Of a stretch of 64,000 bases of DNA, positions 41,525-50,563 are shown one piece after another. Origin of the DNA: Paracidovorax cattleyae (lineage in GTDB: Bacteria; Pseudomonadota; Gammaproteobacteria; Burkholderiales; Burkholderiaceae_C). The position numbers and the translations under genes were made by a program. The stretch's first letter is position 1; each line of letters opens with the position of its first letter. The notes below the pieces were generated by a model. That model was not told the origin of the DNA. It ran no database searches and saw nothing but the letters and a program-made list of their open reading frames with translations. The stretch is taken from positions 1 to 64,000 of the forward strand of contig NZ_FNJL01000026.1 of the NCBI RefSeq assembly GCF_900104515.1, written 5' to 3'.

Positions 41525-42148
41525 TCAGAACTTCGGTATGCGGATCCGGCTGATCATGAGCGAGCCGGACACCGCGAACAGCAGCACGAAGGGGTGCAGC
41601 GTGAAGCCCCCCACCAGCAGCTTGCCGAACCACAGGTTCTCGCGCACGGCGCCGAGCGATGCGGCCAGCGCCATGAGCCCCACGAGCACGATGGACGTGG
41701 GGATCGGCGTGCCCTCGAAGTACTTCACCTTGCCCGAGCCTTCGGAGAGCGTTTCCGCCGTGACGTTGTAGCGCGCCAGGCGCGAGACGCCGCAGGCCAC
41801 GAAGAAGGCCAGCACGATGCGGTCGTAGAGGCCCTGCATGCCGCAGGCGTAGGCGATGATGGCCGGCGCCACGCCGAAGGAGATCACGTCGGCCAGCGAA
41901 TCCAGCTCGCGGCCCATGGCGGAAGACTTCTGCCGCCAGCGCGCGACGCGGCCGTCGAGCACGTCGAAGATCAGCGCTGCCAATACCAGCGCGGCGGCGA
42001 AGTACACGTGGCGCACGTCGCCCGTCTCCATGAACGTCATGGAGGAGAACAGTGCCCCCACGCCGCACACGGCATTGCCCAGCGTGAACCAGTCGGCCAG
42101 GTGGAACTCGCGGATCATCGAAAAACGCTTGGGGGCTTGCGGGGTCAT
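41525..42148 (-). CDS. pssA: CDP-diacylglycerol--serine O-phosphatidyltransferase
   Basis: A 207-residue integral membrane protein with about six helices. The CDP-alcohol phosphotransferase signature is complete: D-x2-DG-x2-AR-x8-G-x3-D-x3-D, read in DVLDGRVARWRQ and SSAMGRELDSLAD. The short form and surrounding residues match bacterial PssA, which makes phosphatidylserine for phosphatidylethanolamine; phosphatidylglycerophosphate synthase is a less likely alternative. It is a single minus-strand gene. Its 3' end is followed within 28 bp by the dispersed repeat at 41311-41497. Confidence 0.85.
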   Translation of the reverse strand: MTPQAPKRFSMIREFHLADWFTLGNAVCGVGALFSSMTFMETGDVRHVYFAAALVLAALIFDVLDGRVARWRQKSSAMGRELDSLADVISFGVAPAIIAYACGMQGLYDRIVLAFFVACGVSRLARYNVTAETLSEGSGKVKYFEGTPIPTSIVLVGLMALAASLGAVRENLWFGKLLVGGFTLHPFVLLFAVSGSLMISRIRIPKF

Positions 42149-42246
42149 GGGCGGTCTTTCCTTCCTGGCGGTTCCTGCGGATGCTGCGGCGCGGGGCCGT
42201 CGGCCGATTATGGGACGGGGCCGGCGCCGGCCTCGTCAGGTATGTC

Positions 42247-42699
42247 CTACCGGCGTGCACCCGGACCCTGCTGGGGCGGCGAGCGCAAGGTCTCCAGATG
42301 GATGCTCGTTTCCGTATTGCGGATGCCCTTGATGAGCCGGATGCGCTCCAGCGCCTGTGCCAGCTCGGCCAGGGACGCGACCTGCAGCTCGGCCAGCAGA
42401 TCCCACTGGCCGTTGGTGGCGTGCAGGGACAGCACGCTCGGCTCGCCCAGCAGGGAGGCCGTGACGCGGCGTGCGTCGTTGCCCTCGATGGAAATGCTCA
42501 TCCAGGCCTGCAGCCCGCCGGTCTCGCCCTCCGGCCGCAATCGCACCGTGTAGCCGACGATCGTTCCCGCGTCTTCCAGCTTGCGGATGCGGTTGGTGAC
42601 GGTGCCGCGCGACACGCCCAGGCGCGTTGCCAGCGTCGCCACGCTGGCGCGGGCGTTGTGGCGCAGGGCAGCGATGAGTTGCTGGTCGATATTGTCCAT
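42247..42699 (-). CDS. Lrp/AsnC-family transcriptional regulator
   Basis: A 150-residue Lrp-type regulator. The N-terminal HTH is MDNIDQQLIAALRHNARASVATLATRLGVSRGTVTNRIRKLED, and the C-terminal RAM domain (ALERIRLIKGIRNTETSIHLETL) binds amino acids and drives oligomerisation. ATG 42699 gives the standard start; further upstream codons in the frame are part of the regulatory gap. It is divergent from the ornithine cyclodeaminase and arginase genes and is the obvious candidate regulator, probably responding to arginine or ornithine. A GCTGCC/GGCAGC dyad lies 14 bp upstream of its start. Confidence 0.9.
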   Translation of the reverse strand: MDNIDQQLIAALRHNARASVATLATRLGVSRGTVTNRIRKLEDAGTIVGYTVRLRPEGETGGLQAWMSISIEGNDARRVTASLLGEPSVLSLHATNGQWDLLAELQVASLAELAQALERIRLIKGIRNTETSIHLETLRSPPQQGPGARR

Positions 42700-42712
42700 A
42701 GTGGCAACAGAT

Positions 42713-42729
42713 GCTGCCATAACGGCAGC
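42713..42729. promoter_or_regulatory. Dyad between the lrp-type gene and the arginine catabolic pair
   Basis: GCTGCC-ATAAC-GGCAGC, perfect 6-bp arms with a 5-bp AT-rich centre in the 116-bp divergent gap. It lies 14 bp from the regulator's ATG and 87 bp from the cyclodeaminase ATG. It is a candidate Lrp-type operator. Confidence 0.45.
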
Positions 42730-42815
42730 TTTCTGTGCAATTGCGGTCAATCCTGGCGATTTGGATTGATGCGCGCCTGTGGGAACCTCGGATATCCGCA
42801 CCGAGGAGATCTGCC

Positions 42816-43964
42816 ATGGACCGCAACCACGCCTTCCGATCCACCCTGCGCCGCGCCGGATCCACCGAATTCCTGGACGCGCCGCGTGCCGCCGAACTGG
42901 TGGGCCGCACGGGCGTCATCGCCTGCCTGCGCGCCATCGCCCAGGCCATCGAGGCCGACTTCGCGCGGTGGAACGATTTCGACAAGACCGCCCGCACGGC
43001 CGCCCATTCGCCGCGCGGCGTGATCGAGCTCATGCCCGTGGCCGACACCCGCCCCGGCGGCGGCTACGCCTTCAAGTACGTCAACGGCCACCCGGCCAAC
43101 ACGCAGGACGGGCTGCCCACGGTGATGGCCTTCGGCGCCCTGGCGGACGTGGACACGGGTCTGCCGGTGTTCCTGGGGGAACTCACCCTGACGACCGCGC
43201 TGCGCACGGCCGCCACCTCTGCCGTGGCGGCCCGGCGGCTGGCCCGGCCGGACAGCCGCCGCATGGCGCTGATCGGCAACGGCTCGCAGGCCGAGTTCCA
43301 GGCACTGGCGTTCTTCGGGCTGCTGGGCGTGCGTGAACTGCGGCTATACGACACCGACCCCGCGGCCACGCGCAAGCTGGTGCGTAACCTCGGGCCCTAT
43401 GCCCGCGAGGGGCTGCGCTGCGTGCCCTGCGCGAGCGCGCGCGAAGCGGTGCGCGGCGCCGACATCGTGACCACGGCGACGGCCGACAAGGCCCGCGCCG
43501 CCATCGTGCAGGCCGACATGCTGGAGCCGGGCATGCACCTGAACGCCGTGGGCGGCGACTGCCCGGGCAAGACCGAGCTGGCGCCGGAGGTGCTGCGGGC
43601 CGGTGCGGTCTTCGTGGAATACGAGCCGCAGACCCGCGTCGAGGGCGACCTGCAGCAGATGCCGGAGGATTTCCCCGTCACCGAGCTCTGGCGCGTGCTG
43701 GCAGGCACGGCGCCGGGGCGCGTGTCGCCCGGGCAGGTGACGGTGTTCGATTCGGTGGGCTTCGCGCTGGAGGATTACGCCGCCCTGCGCACCATGCGGA
43801 CCCTGGGCCAGGCGGCGGGCCTGCTGGACCGCATCGCCCTGGTGCCGGACCTGGCCGACCCGAAGGACCTGTACGCGCAACTGCGCCCCTGGCTGCCGGA
43901 AGGTACCCCCGGCGCGGACGCGTCGGCGCCGCACGCACCCACGTTCTTGCACGAGGCGGCCTGA
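42816..43964 (+). CDS. Ornithine cyclodeaminase
   Basis: A 382-residue OCD-family enzyme, the long type found in bacterial arginine catabolism. NGHPANTQDGLPTVMAFGALADVDTGLPV contains substrate residues. The NAD-binding loop is ALIGNGSQAEFQALAF. The segment GMHLNAVGGDCPGKTEL carries the catalytic Asp. Ornithine is converted to proline and ammonia. The start follows CGAGGAG at ideal spacing. It lies 61 bp before arginase on the same strand, giving the route arginine to ornithine to proline. Note the length and motif difference from the OCD-family gene at 5199. Confidence 0.9.
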   Translation: MDRNHAFRSTLRRAGSTEFLDAPRAAELVGRTGVIACLRAIAQAIEADFARWNDFDKTARTAAHSPRGVIELMPVADTRPGGGYAFKYVNGHPANTQDGLPTVMAFGALADVDTGLPVFLGELTLTTALRTAATSAVAARRLARPDSRRMALIGNGSQAEFQALAFFGLLGVRELRLYDTDPAATRKLVRNLGPYAREGLRCVPCASAREAVRGADIVTTATADKARAAIVQADMLEPGMHLNAVGGDCPGKTELAPEVLRAGAVFVEYEPQTRVEGDLQQMPEDFPVTELWRVLAGTAPGRVSPGQVTVFDSVGFALEDYAALRTMRTLGQAAGLLDRIALVPDLADPKDLYAQLRPWLPEGTPGADASAPHAPTFLHEAA

Positions 43965-44025
43965 TCTCCGGCACCCGCGCACCGGCCCGCACCGCACAAT
44001 GCCCGCACCAAGAGAGCCACCCACC

Positions 44026-44985
44026 ATGGACAACGCCCCCTTTCCACGCCCGGTCACGCTGATCGGCGTTCCTACCGATGTCGGCGCAGCCCGCCTGGGC
44101 GCGGCCATGGGCCCGGACGCACTGCGCGTCGCCCAGCTCGGCCCGGCGCTCGAGCGGCTGGGCCTGGAGGTCGAGGACCTGGGCAACCTGCACGGACCGC
44201 CGAATCCGCGCGGCGAGCGCACGGCCGAGGGCCTGCGCAACCTGGCCGAATGCGAGGCCTGGAACCGGTCCACCCACGATGCGGTGTTCGCCCAGCTGCA
44301 GACCGGGCGCCTGCCGGTGATGCTGGGCGGCGACCACAACCTCGCCATCGGATCGATCAGCGCCGTGGCGCGCCACTGCCGCGATACCGGCAAGCGGCTG
44401 CGCGTGCTCTGGCTGGACGCGCACTCCGACAGCAATACGCCGGAAATCTCGCCCAGCGGCAATGTGCATGGCGTGCCGGTGGCCAGCCTCTGCGGGCTGG
44501 GCCCGCCCGCGCTCGCAGAGCTCGGCGGCCCCGGGCCGGCACTGCGCGGCGCGCAGATGTGCCAGATCGGGCTGCGCAGCGTCGATGCGGCCGAGAAGCG
44601 CATGATCCATGAGCTCGGGCTGGAGGTGTATGACATGCGCGCGATCGACGAACTGGGCATGCGAGAAGTCATGCACCGTGCGCTCGCCGGGCTGGAGGAC
44701 GACGCCGACGCGCACCTGCACCTGAGCTTCGACGTGGACTTTCTCGACCCGGAGATCGCGCCCGGCACGGGCACCACGGTGCGCGGCGGGCCGAACTACC
44801 GCGAGGCGCAGCTGTGCATGGAGATGATCGCTGACACAGGGCGCCTCGCCTCGCTCGACATCGTGGAACTCAACCCCGCGCTCGACATCCGCAACCAGAC
44901 CGCCGAACTCGTGGTGGATCTGGTGGAAAGCCTGTTCGGCAAGAGCACGCTGGTGCGCACGCCGGCCCCGGCCGGGCGGCGCTAG
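44026..44985 (+). CDS. Arginase
   Basis: A 319-residue manganese ureohydrolase. The metal-binding motifs are GGDHNLAIG, LDAHSDSN and SFDVDFLDPEIAPGTGT, all intact. The N-terminal TLIGVPTDVGAARLGAAMGPDALRV is typical of arginase (RocF-type) and not of agmatinase. It hydrolyses arginine to ornithine and urea in the cytoplasm, feeding the cyclodeaminase encoded upstream. ATG 44026 is preferred over ATG 43999 because AGAGAG precedes it. Only 7 bp separate its stop from the stop of the convergent acetoacetyl-CoA synthetase gene. No urease gene is in the window. Confidence 0.92.
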   Translation: MDNAPFPRPVTLIGVPTDVGAARLGAAMGPDALRVAQLGPALERLGLEVEDLGNLHGPPNPRGERTAEGLRNLAECEAWNRSTHDAVFAQLQTGRLPVMLGGDHNLAIGSISAVARHCRDTGKRLRVLWLDAHSDSNTPEISPSGNVHGVPVASLCGLGPPALAELGGPGPALRGAQMCQIGLRSVDAAEKRMIHELGLEVYDMRAIDELGMREVMHRALAGLEDDADAHLHLSFDVDFLDPEIAPGTGTTVRGGPNYREAQLCMEMIADTGRLASLDIVELNPALDIRNQTAELVVDLVESLFGKSTLVRTPAPAGRR

Positions 44986-44992
44986 CCGCCGT

Positions 44993-47188
44993 TCACGCCC
45001 CCGGGGCGGCGGCGATGGCCGCAGTGCGCGCCAAGTGCCTCCGCGCGAAATCCTCGTACCAGGGAAGGCAGCCCGGGTTGGCCATGGCGTCGCGGTTCAC
45101 CACCTTCTCCAGCGGCTGGCCGAGCAGCAGCTTCTTGATGGGCAGCTCCTGCTTCTTGCCCGTGAGGGTCCGCGGCACCTCGGCCACCTGCACGATCTCG
45201 TCAGGCACGAAGCGCGGCGAGAGCGCGGTGCGGATGGCACCCGCGATGCGCTCGCGCAGCGCGTCGTCCAGCACGGCGCCCTCGCGCAGCGCCACGAAGA
45301 GCGGCATGTGGCTTTCCCGGCCCAGGTATTCCAGGTCCACCACCAGGCTGTCGAGCACCTCGGGCAAGGCCTCCACTGCGCGGTAGAGCTCGCTGGTGCC
45401 CATGCGCAGGCCGTGGCGGTTGATGGTGGCGTCGCTGCGGCCATAGATCACGCATCGGCCTTCCGGGCCGACACGCAGCCAGTCGCCATGGCGCCAGACC
45501 GCACCCATGGAGGCCGGGCCGTCGCCGCCGCCGGGACGGCGGCCGTGGCCGGGCGGATACATGTCGAAGTAGCTCGCGAGGTAGCGCGGGCCCTGCGGAT
45601 CGCCGGGCAGTGCCGGCACCCCTGCCGGTGCATCGCCCCAGAAGTAGAGCGGCATGGAGGGAATGGGCTGCGTGCAGACCAGCTCGCCCACCGAGCCGGT
45701 GACGGGCCGGCCCTCCTCGTCCCAGGCTTCGACGGCCGCGCCCAGCATGCGGCATTGCATCTCGCCGGGCACCTGGGGCAGCTCGCGGTGGCCGCCGATG
45801 AAGGCGCCGCAGAAATCGGTGCCGCCGGAGATGTTGTCCCACCAGACCGGCTCGCTCCCGTTCCCGCCCCCTGCATCCCGGCCCGTACCGGCCTGCGCAC
45901 GGATGCGGGCAAACTGCGCCGTACCCCACTCCTGCACCTCCGGCGAGAGCGGCGAACCGGTGGCGCCCAGGGCGCGGATGCGCGAGAGGTCGCCGCAGGC
46001 CGCCAGATCGAGCCCCGCCTTCATGCAGTTGGCGTAGAACGCGGCGCCGGCACCGAAGAAGGTCACGCCGGTCTCGGCGGCGAAGCGCCAGAGCGTGCCC
46101 CAGTCGGGGCGCTCCCGGCTGCCGCCCGGGTTGCCGTCGTAGATGACGCAGGTCGTGCCGGAGAGCAGCCCGCTGGCCTGTGCGTTCCACATGACCCAGC
46201 CGGTGGAGCTGTACCAGTGGTAGCGCTCGCCAAAGGAGTTGGGCACGTGGCTCGGACCGATGTCGTTGTGCAGCCCCTTGAGCAGCAGTGCCACCAGCAC
46301 CATGCCGCCGTGGCCGTGCACGATGGGCTTGGGCAGGCCGGTGGTGCCGCTGGAATACACGATCCAGAGCGGATGGTCGAACGGCAGCCAGAGCGGCTCG
46401 AAGGACGCCACCCCGGCATCGTCGCGCGCAGCGGCCTGGGCGTATTCCACGCAGCCCGCGATGCCGCCGGCCGTGCCGAGCTGGTCCACGACGACCACGT
46501 GCTCCAGCGTGGGCAGGGCCGCACGCAGTTCGGCGAGCACGCCGCGGCGGTCGAGGTTTCGGCCGCCGTAGGTCACGCCGTCCACGGCGATCAGCGCCTT
46601 CGGTTCGATCTGCCGGAACCGGTCCAGCACCGCGGCCGTGCCCATGTCGGGCGCGCACACGCTCCAGATGGCACCCAGGCTGGCCGTGGCCAGCAGGGCC
46701 ACCATCGCCTCGGGGATGTTGGGCAGGTAGGCCGCGACGCGGTCGCCCGGCCCCACGCCCTGCGCGCGCAGGTGCAGCGCCAGCGCGGCCACCTGCCGGC
46801 GCAGTTCGGGCCAGGACAATTCACGGTGCTCGCCGCGCTCGTTGCGGCTGATGATGGCCGGCTGACCGGCCGCGTGCGCGGCGTCGGCGTGCCGCAGTGC
46901 CTGGTGCGCGTAATTCACCTGGGCACCGGGGAACCATTCGGCGCCCGGCATGGCGTTGCGTGCCAGCACGGCCGTGTGCGGGGTGGGCGATTCGAGGCCG
47001 AAGTAATCCCAGAGGCTCTGCCAGAAGGCGTCCAGCTCCGTCACGGACCAGCGCCACAGGGCGTCGTAATCGTCGAAATGCAGGCCGCGCGTGTCGCGCA
47101 GCCAGTCCTGGTAGAGCCGGATCTGCGGAACGAAGGGGGTGTGCGCTCCGGCAGCCGCGTTGCGCGGCGAAAGGGTGGTTGTCTCCAT
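44993..47188 (-). CDS. aacS: Acetoacetate--CoA ligase
   Basis: A 731-residue ANL-superfamily ligase, longer than acetyl-CoA synthetase as expected for acetoacetyl-CoA synthetase. Key segments are AIWSVCAPDMGTAAVLDRF, the P-loop-like YSSGTTGLPKPIVHGHGG, GTDFCGAFIGG (A5-type), WRHGDWLRVG and GRSDATINRHGLRMGTSELY, and the C-terminal GKKQELPIKKLL, with the Lys used in adenylation. It activates acetoacetate for ketone-body or polyhydroxybutyrate turnover. ATG 47188 was taken; an in-frame GTG two codons upstream is possible. It stands alone on the minus strand. Confidence 0.92.
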   Translation of the reverse strand: METTTLSPRNAAAGAHTPFVPQIRLYQDWLRDTRGLHFDDYDALWRWSVTELDAFWQSLWDYFGLESPTPHTAVLARNAMPGAEWFPGAQVNYAHQALRHADAAHAAGQPAIISRNERGEHRELSWPELRRQVAALALHLRAQGVGPGDRVAAYLPNIPEAMVALLATASLGAIWSVCAPDMGTAAVLDRFRQIEPKALIAVDGVTYGGRNLDRRGVLAELRAALPTLEHVVVVDQLGTAGGIAGCVEYAQAAARDDAGVASFEPLWLPFDHPLWIVYSSGTTGLPKPIVHGHGGMVLVALLLKGLHNDIGPSHVPNSFGERYHWYSSTGWVMWNAQASGLLSGTTCVIYDGNPGGSRERPDWGTLWRFAAETGVTFFGAGAAFYANCMKAGLDLAACGDLSRIRALGATGSPLSPEVQEWGTAQFARIRAQAGTGRDAGGGNGSEPVWWDNISGGTDFCGAFIGGHRELPQVPGEMQCRMLGAAVEAWDEEGRPVTGSVGELVCTQPIPSMPLYFWGDAPAGVPALPGDPQGPRYLASYFDMYPPGHGRRPGGGDGPASMGAVWRHGDWLRVGPEGRCVIYGRSDATINRHGLRMGTSELYRAVEALPEVLDSLVVDLEYLGRESHMPLFVALREGAVLDDALRERIAGAIRTALSPRFVPDEIVQVAEVPRTLTGKKQELPIKKLLLGQPLEKVVNRDAMANPGCLPWYEDFARRHLARTAAIAAAPGA

Positions 47189-47263
47189 GGCCACGCAGCG
47201 TACTGCGTGGGGCCCCGGCGTGTCACCGCCGGGGCGTCCCGGGCTTGACAGGCAGGCGCCCGG

Positions 47264-47503
47264 TCAGTCTTCCTTGAGTTCCTTCACGCTGGTGATCGCG
47301 TAGCGCTTCTCGCTCAGCTGCCGGGCCGGTTCGGGAATGCCGTAGTCGTTCCAGTGCGCGGCGCTCTCGTCCAGTTCGTGGCCCCGCTCCTGGCAGCTCC
47401 AGTCGGTGTTGATGGCCTCCTGCGGAATGGGACGGCCTTCGGGAACCACGAGATAGGAATGCTTGCCGTCAGCTTCGGGCCGGCGGTAGATGTCGACGCG
47501 CAT
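47264..47503 (-). CDS. Small conserved hypothetical protein
   Basis: A 79-residue soluble protein beginning MRVDIYRRPEADGKHSYLVV and ending ITSVKELKED. It looks like the small DUF6139-type proteins conserved next to housekeeping genes in Burkholderiales, judged by the WSCQERGHELDES and AAHWNDYGIPEPA segments. No catalytic motif, signal peptide or membrane helix is visible. The ATG follows GGATCCCTCCC, a weak ribosome site. Function unknown. It is a separate short unit between aacS and the M48 protease gene on the same strand. Confidence 0.7.
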   Translation of the reverse strand: MRVDIYRRPEADGKHSYLVVPEGRPIPQEAINTDWSCQERGHELDESAAHWNDYGIPEPARQLSEKRYAITSVKELKED

Positions 47504-47620
47504 GGGAGGGATCCTTTGCTGTGGGAAGAGAAGTCCCCACTCTAGCCAACGCTCCGCAGCACTCCCGTAGGAAAAATCCCCCGCCCCTGGCGGGAACGGA
47601 GGGAGGTCTCCGAAGCGCGA

Positions 47621-48448
47621 TTACTTCGCGGCCATGTCGCGCATGCGGTCGGCGCGGCCGGCCGGGTCCGGATGGGACGAGAGCATCTCGTCGAGCGCGC
47701 CGCCCTTGCCGCCGCCCTGGGCCGCCAGCTTGCGGAAGGCCGACTCCATCGCGCTCACCTTGTACTTGTGCTTCTTCATGAAGGCCAGGCCGTAGTCGTC
47801 GGCGGCCGTCTCCTGGCTCTGCGAGAACTGGCTGTTGACCAGTTTTTCCCCCAAAGCGCCCAGGTCGCTGTCGGCCAGGGCGCCGACGCCGCCCGCAGCG
47901 GAGGCGGCCTTGCGGCCGGCGGAGGCGAGATAGGCCGTGCGCATGGCGGACAGCGAATGCTGCAGCTTGACATGGCCGATCTCGTGCCCGATGACGCCCA
48001 GCAGTTCCTGGTCGTTCATCATGTCCATCAGGCCGCTGTACACGCGGATCGAACCGTCGGCCGTCGCGTCGGCATTGACCTCGTTGGCGAGATAGACCTT
48101 GAAGTTGAGCTTCATGCCGTCTTCGTTGACGTGCTTTTTCGTGAGGCGGGCCAGGCGCTGCGCGTACTTGTTGCCGGCCGGCGCGACCTTCTCCGTGCGC
48201 TCCTCGTAGGCACGCAGTTGCTGCGATACGGACTTGAGCTCGTCGTCCGAGACCGTGGCCGCCTTGAACACGTCCGCGGCCGCGCCGATCTTGCTGTCGG
48301 TGCCGGAGCCGGCGCCGCCGGCGCCCGCGGCTCCCAGCACGGAACCGAGCGCTGAACCGGCCGACGATGGAGACCCCGTGGAGCCATTGGTGGCGCAACC
48401 GGCCAGGATCAGGGAGAGCGCAAGCGCGCCCAGGCGGAACGTATTCAT
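47621..48448 (-). CDS. M48-family metalloprotease lipoprotein (LoiP/YcaL-like)
   Basis: A 275-residue protein. The leader MNTFRLGALALSLILAGC is a lipoprotein signal with lipobox LAGC, so Cys18 is lipidated. A Gly/Ser/Ala-rich linker follows. The zinc protease motif HEIGH is at 155-159 and a downstream Glu (QETAADDYGL) is the third ligand. The fold and size match LoiP/YggG or YcaL, periplasmic outer-membrane-associated proteases that degrade misfolded outer-membrane proteins. ATG 48448 is the only start with a leader. It has its own 268-bp upstream gap with no clear promoter recognised. Confidence 0.88.
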   Translation of the reverse strand: MNTFRLGALALSLILAGCATNGSTGSPSSAGSALGSVLGAAGAGGAGSGTDSKIGAAADVFKAATVSDDELKSVSQQLRAYEERTEKVAPAGNKYAQRLARLTKKHVNEDGMKLNFKVYLANEVNADATADGSIRVYSGLMDMMNDQELLGVIGHEIGHVKLQHSLSAMRTAYLASAGRKAASAAGGVGALADSDLGALGEKLVNSQFSQSQETAADDYGLAFMKKHKYKVSAMESAFRKLAAQGGGKGGALDEMLSSHPDPAGRADRMRDMAAK

Positions 48449-48702
48449 GGTTTTTTACCCTCGTTGGAATGATGCGCCGCCCGGAACAGGCCGGGCGGGA
48501 CCCGGCCCGATACCGTCGCAAGGCTGCGACGTCGGGACGGCGGGCGCATTCTCTCCAGGGACGGGGCGCCGTGCGCCGGTGGCCCGCACGCACTTGCATC
48601 CATTTGTATTTACCGCTTCATGACAGTAACACCCGGCATCCCGGGGAACTTTTTGCTATTTCACCGCGCACCAGCTACCCACCAGATGCCACATCTTGTT
48701 GC

Positions 48703-48741
48703 AAAAAACCGCCTGTTCAGAGCGGAAGCGCGAACAGGCGG
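48703..48741 (-). terminator. Intrinsic terminator overlapping the end of the IclR-SMP-30 gene
   Basis: CCGCCTGTTC and GAACAGGCGG form a perfect 10-bp stem with a 13-nt loop. On the minus strand it is followed by TTTTTTGC. The stem begins inside the last codons of the upstream gene (stop at 48717-48719), so the terminator and coding end share sequence. Confidence 0.85.
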
Positions 48742-50369
48742 CCGGACAGGGGCGCGTTCGCCAGCATGTCCAGCGCCACAGGCTGGCGCGCAGTGGTCAC
48801 GAACAGCGTGCGGCCGTCCGGTCCGCCGACCGCCACGTCGGTAGGGCAGGGCACGGGCAAAGCGGCCACGCGGTCGAGGCTGCCATCCGGCAGGAAACGC
48901 ATCACGCTCCAGCCGTCGCGCAACGCGGTCCACACGCCGCCCTCGGCGTCGAAGGCGAGCCCGCTCACGCGCCCCGAACCCTTGGGTACGGTGACCAGCC
49001 TGCGCACCACGCCGGGGCTGCCGGGGTGCATGTGCAGGATGGCACCGGTGTCGGGCGCGGTGGCCAGCAGGGCGCCGTCCCCCGCGCGCCAGCGCAGGCA
49101 CTGCAGGGCTTCGGCCAGGCGCCAGAGCACCTCGACATGCCCCGTGGCCTGCAGGCGCCCCACCGCGCTGCCACCCTCGGCGGTCTCCACAGCGATCCAG
49201 ACGCCGTCGTCGCCGCTGGCGGACGCACCCAGGCACACGGTCCGCACGGCGGTGCCCTCCGGCCAGACGGGCCATGGCTCGGGATCGGCGGCGCCCGGGC
49301 GCCAGCGCACGGCGCCCCGCAAGCTGACGAGCGACACATCCTGGGGGCCGTGCACGAGCACGCCGGCAATGGGCTCTTCGCAACCCACCAGGGCCTGGTC
49401 GGTACCGACCGGCAGTGCAGCCGCTTCGGCCTCGCGCGGCTCTGCATCCTGGGCCGCCTGCGGCGACCAGGCGCGCAGCGCCGGGGCGAGGCTGTCCGCC
49501 CAGTACAGCAGGCCGGCGTCCGCGCACCAATGGGGATGCGCGCCATGGAACGCCCAGGGCCCGGCCAGGGCGCGCGCCACGGTATCGGACACGGGGGCGC
49601 GGGTGCGTCCGAGCTGGGCGCCCACGCGCCGGGCGGCTTCGGCCACCTCGGGCCCGAGCAGTTCCAGCCGCTCGGGCGTGAGGCGCCAGGCAGGGCCGGC
49701 CACGCTGAGCGCTCCCCGCACCTCGCCCTGGCCGTCCACGATGGGCGCGCCGACACAGCGCACGCCGGGCACGATCTCTTCATCGTCGATGGCGTAGCCA
49801 CGCGCTGCCGTCACGCGCAGTTCCGCCTGCAGCCGGCGCCGGTCGGTGATGGTGCGCGGCGTGGCGGCCTTCAGGGAGAGCCCCTTCAACAGGTTGTCCC
49901 GCCCGGACTCGGGCAGCACCGACAGGATGGCCTTGCCCTGGCTGGTGCAATGCACCGGCTTGCGCTGGCCCAGCGCGCTGGAGGAGCGCTCGCTGTGCGC
50001 TCCGTCGCAGCGCTCGAGCGACACGACCTCACGGCCGTCGAGGGCCGCGAGGTAGGAGGTTTCGCCCGTCAGGTCGCGCAGCGCCCGCAGTTCCAGCGCC
50101 GCGGCCGCGGCGAGATCGGGCATGGCGTAGGCCTGCCGCGCCATCTCGAAGCAGCGCATGCCCAGGCAATAGGCCTTGCGCAGCGGATCGCGCCGCAGCA
50201 ACCCGCGCGCCACCAGGGTTGCGAGCAGGCGGTAAGCGGTGGTGCGCGGCAGCCCGAAGCGCTGGGCCAGTTCGGCCTGGCTCAGTCCGTCGGATGCGGA
50301 GCCGACCGCCTCCAGGAGATCGAGGGCCTTGTCGAGGGCCGCAGTGCCTTCGGCGGAAGACGAGGCCAT
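48717..50369 (-). CDS. IclR-type regulator fused to an SMP-30/gluconolactonase-like propeller
   Basis: A 550-residue fusion. Residues 10-75 are the IclR winged helix (LSQAELAQRFGLPRTTAYRLLATLVARG) and about 80-255 the IclR effector domain (ERLELLGPEVAEAARRVGAQLG near its end). The last 290 residues resemble the SMP-30/LRE propeller (LLYWADSLAPALRAW, then GRVSGLAFDAEGGVW and VPCPTDVAVGGPDGRTLFVTTA). The catalytic EGP and PDG metal-binding elements of active lactonases appear as AHPH and RVSG. The propeller is therefore probably a non-catalytic ligand sensor. It is divergent from a sugar-acid-type dehydrogenase gene. Its last codons overlap its terminator. Confidence 0.85.
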   Translation of the reverse strand: MASSSAEGTAALDKALDLLEAVGSASDGLSQAELAQRFGLPRTTAYRLLATLVARGLLRRDPLRKAYCLGMRCFEMARQAYAMPDLAAAAALELRALRDLTGETSYLAALDGREVVSLERCDGAHSERSSSALGQRKPVHCTSQGKAILSVLPESGRDNLLKGLSLKAATPRTITDRRRLQAELRVTAARGYAIDDEEIVPGVRCVGAPIVDGQGEVRGALSVAGPAWRLTPERLELLGPEVAEAARRVGAQLGRTRAPVSDTVARALAGPWAFHGAHPHWCADAGLLYWADSLAPALRAWSPQAAQDAEPREAEAAALPVGTDQALVGCEEPIAGVLVHGPQDVSLVSLRGAVRWRPGAADPEPWPVWPEGTAVRTVCLGASASGDDGVWIAVETAEGGSAVGRLQATGHVEVLWRLAEALQCLRWRAGDGALLATAPDTGAILHMHPGSPGVVRRLVTVPKGSGRVSGLAFDAEGGVWTALRDGWSVMRFLPDGSLDRVAALPVPCPTDVAVGGPDGRTLFVTTARQPVALDMLANAPLSGRLFALPL

Positions 50370-50563
50370 GGTTTGTCTCAGATAGTGGTAATGCCTGCGA
50401 CTGTACCGGCCGCCCCGGTATGGTGGTGTCGCGGGTGCTCGCTACGATCGGGCAGGCAGGACGCCGGGGGCCGTCGGCGGAAAGCATCGGCCCGGCGGGC
50501 CGGACCGATGATCCGGCTTTCCACGCCTTGAGACAGCCCGGCCCCATTTCTCAGGAGACATTC

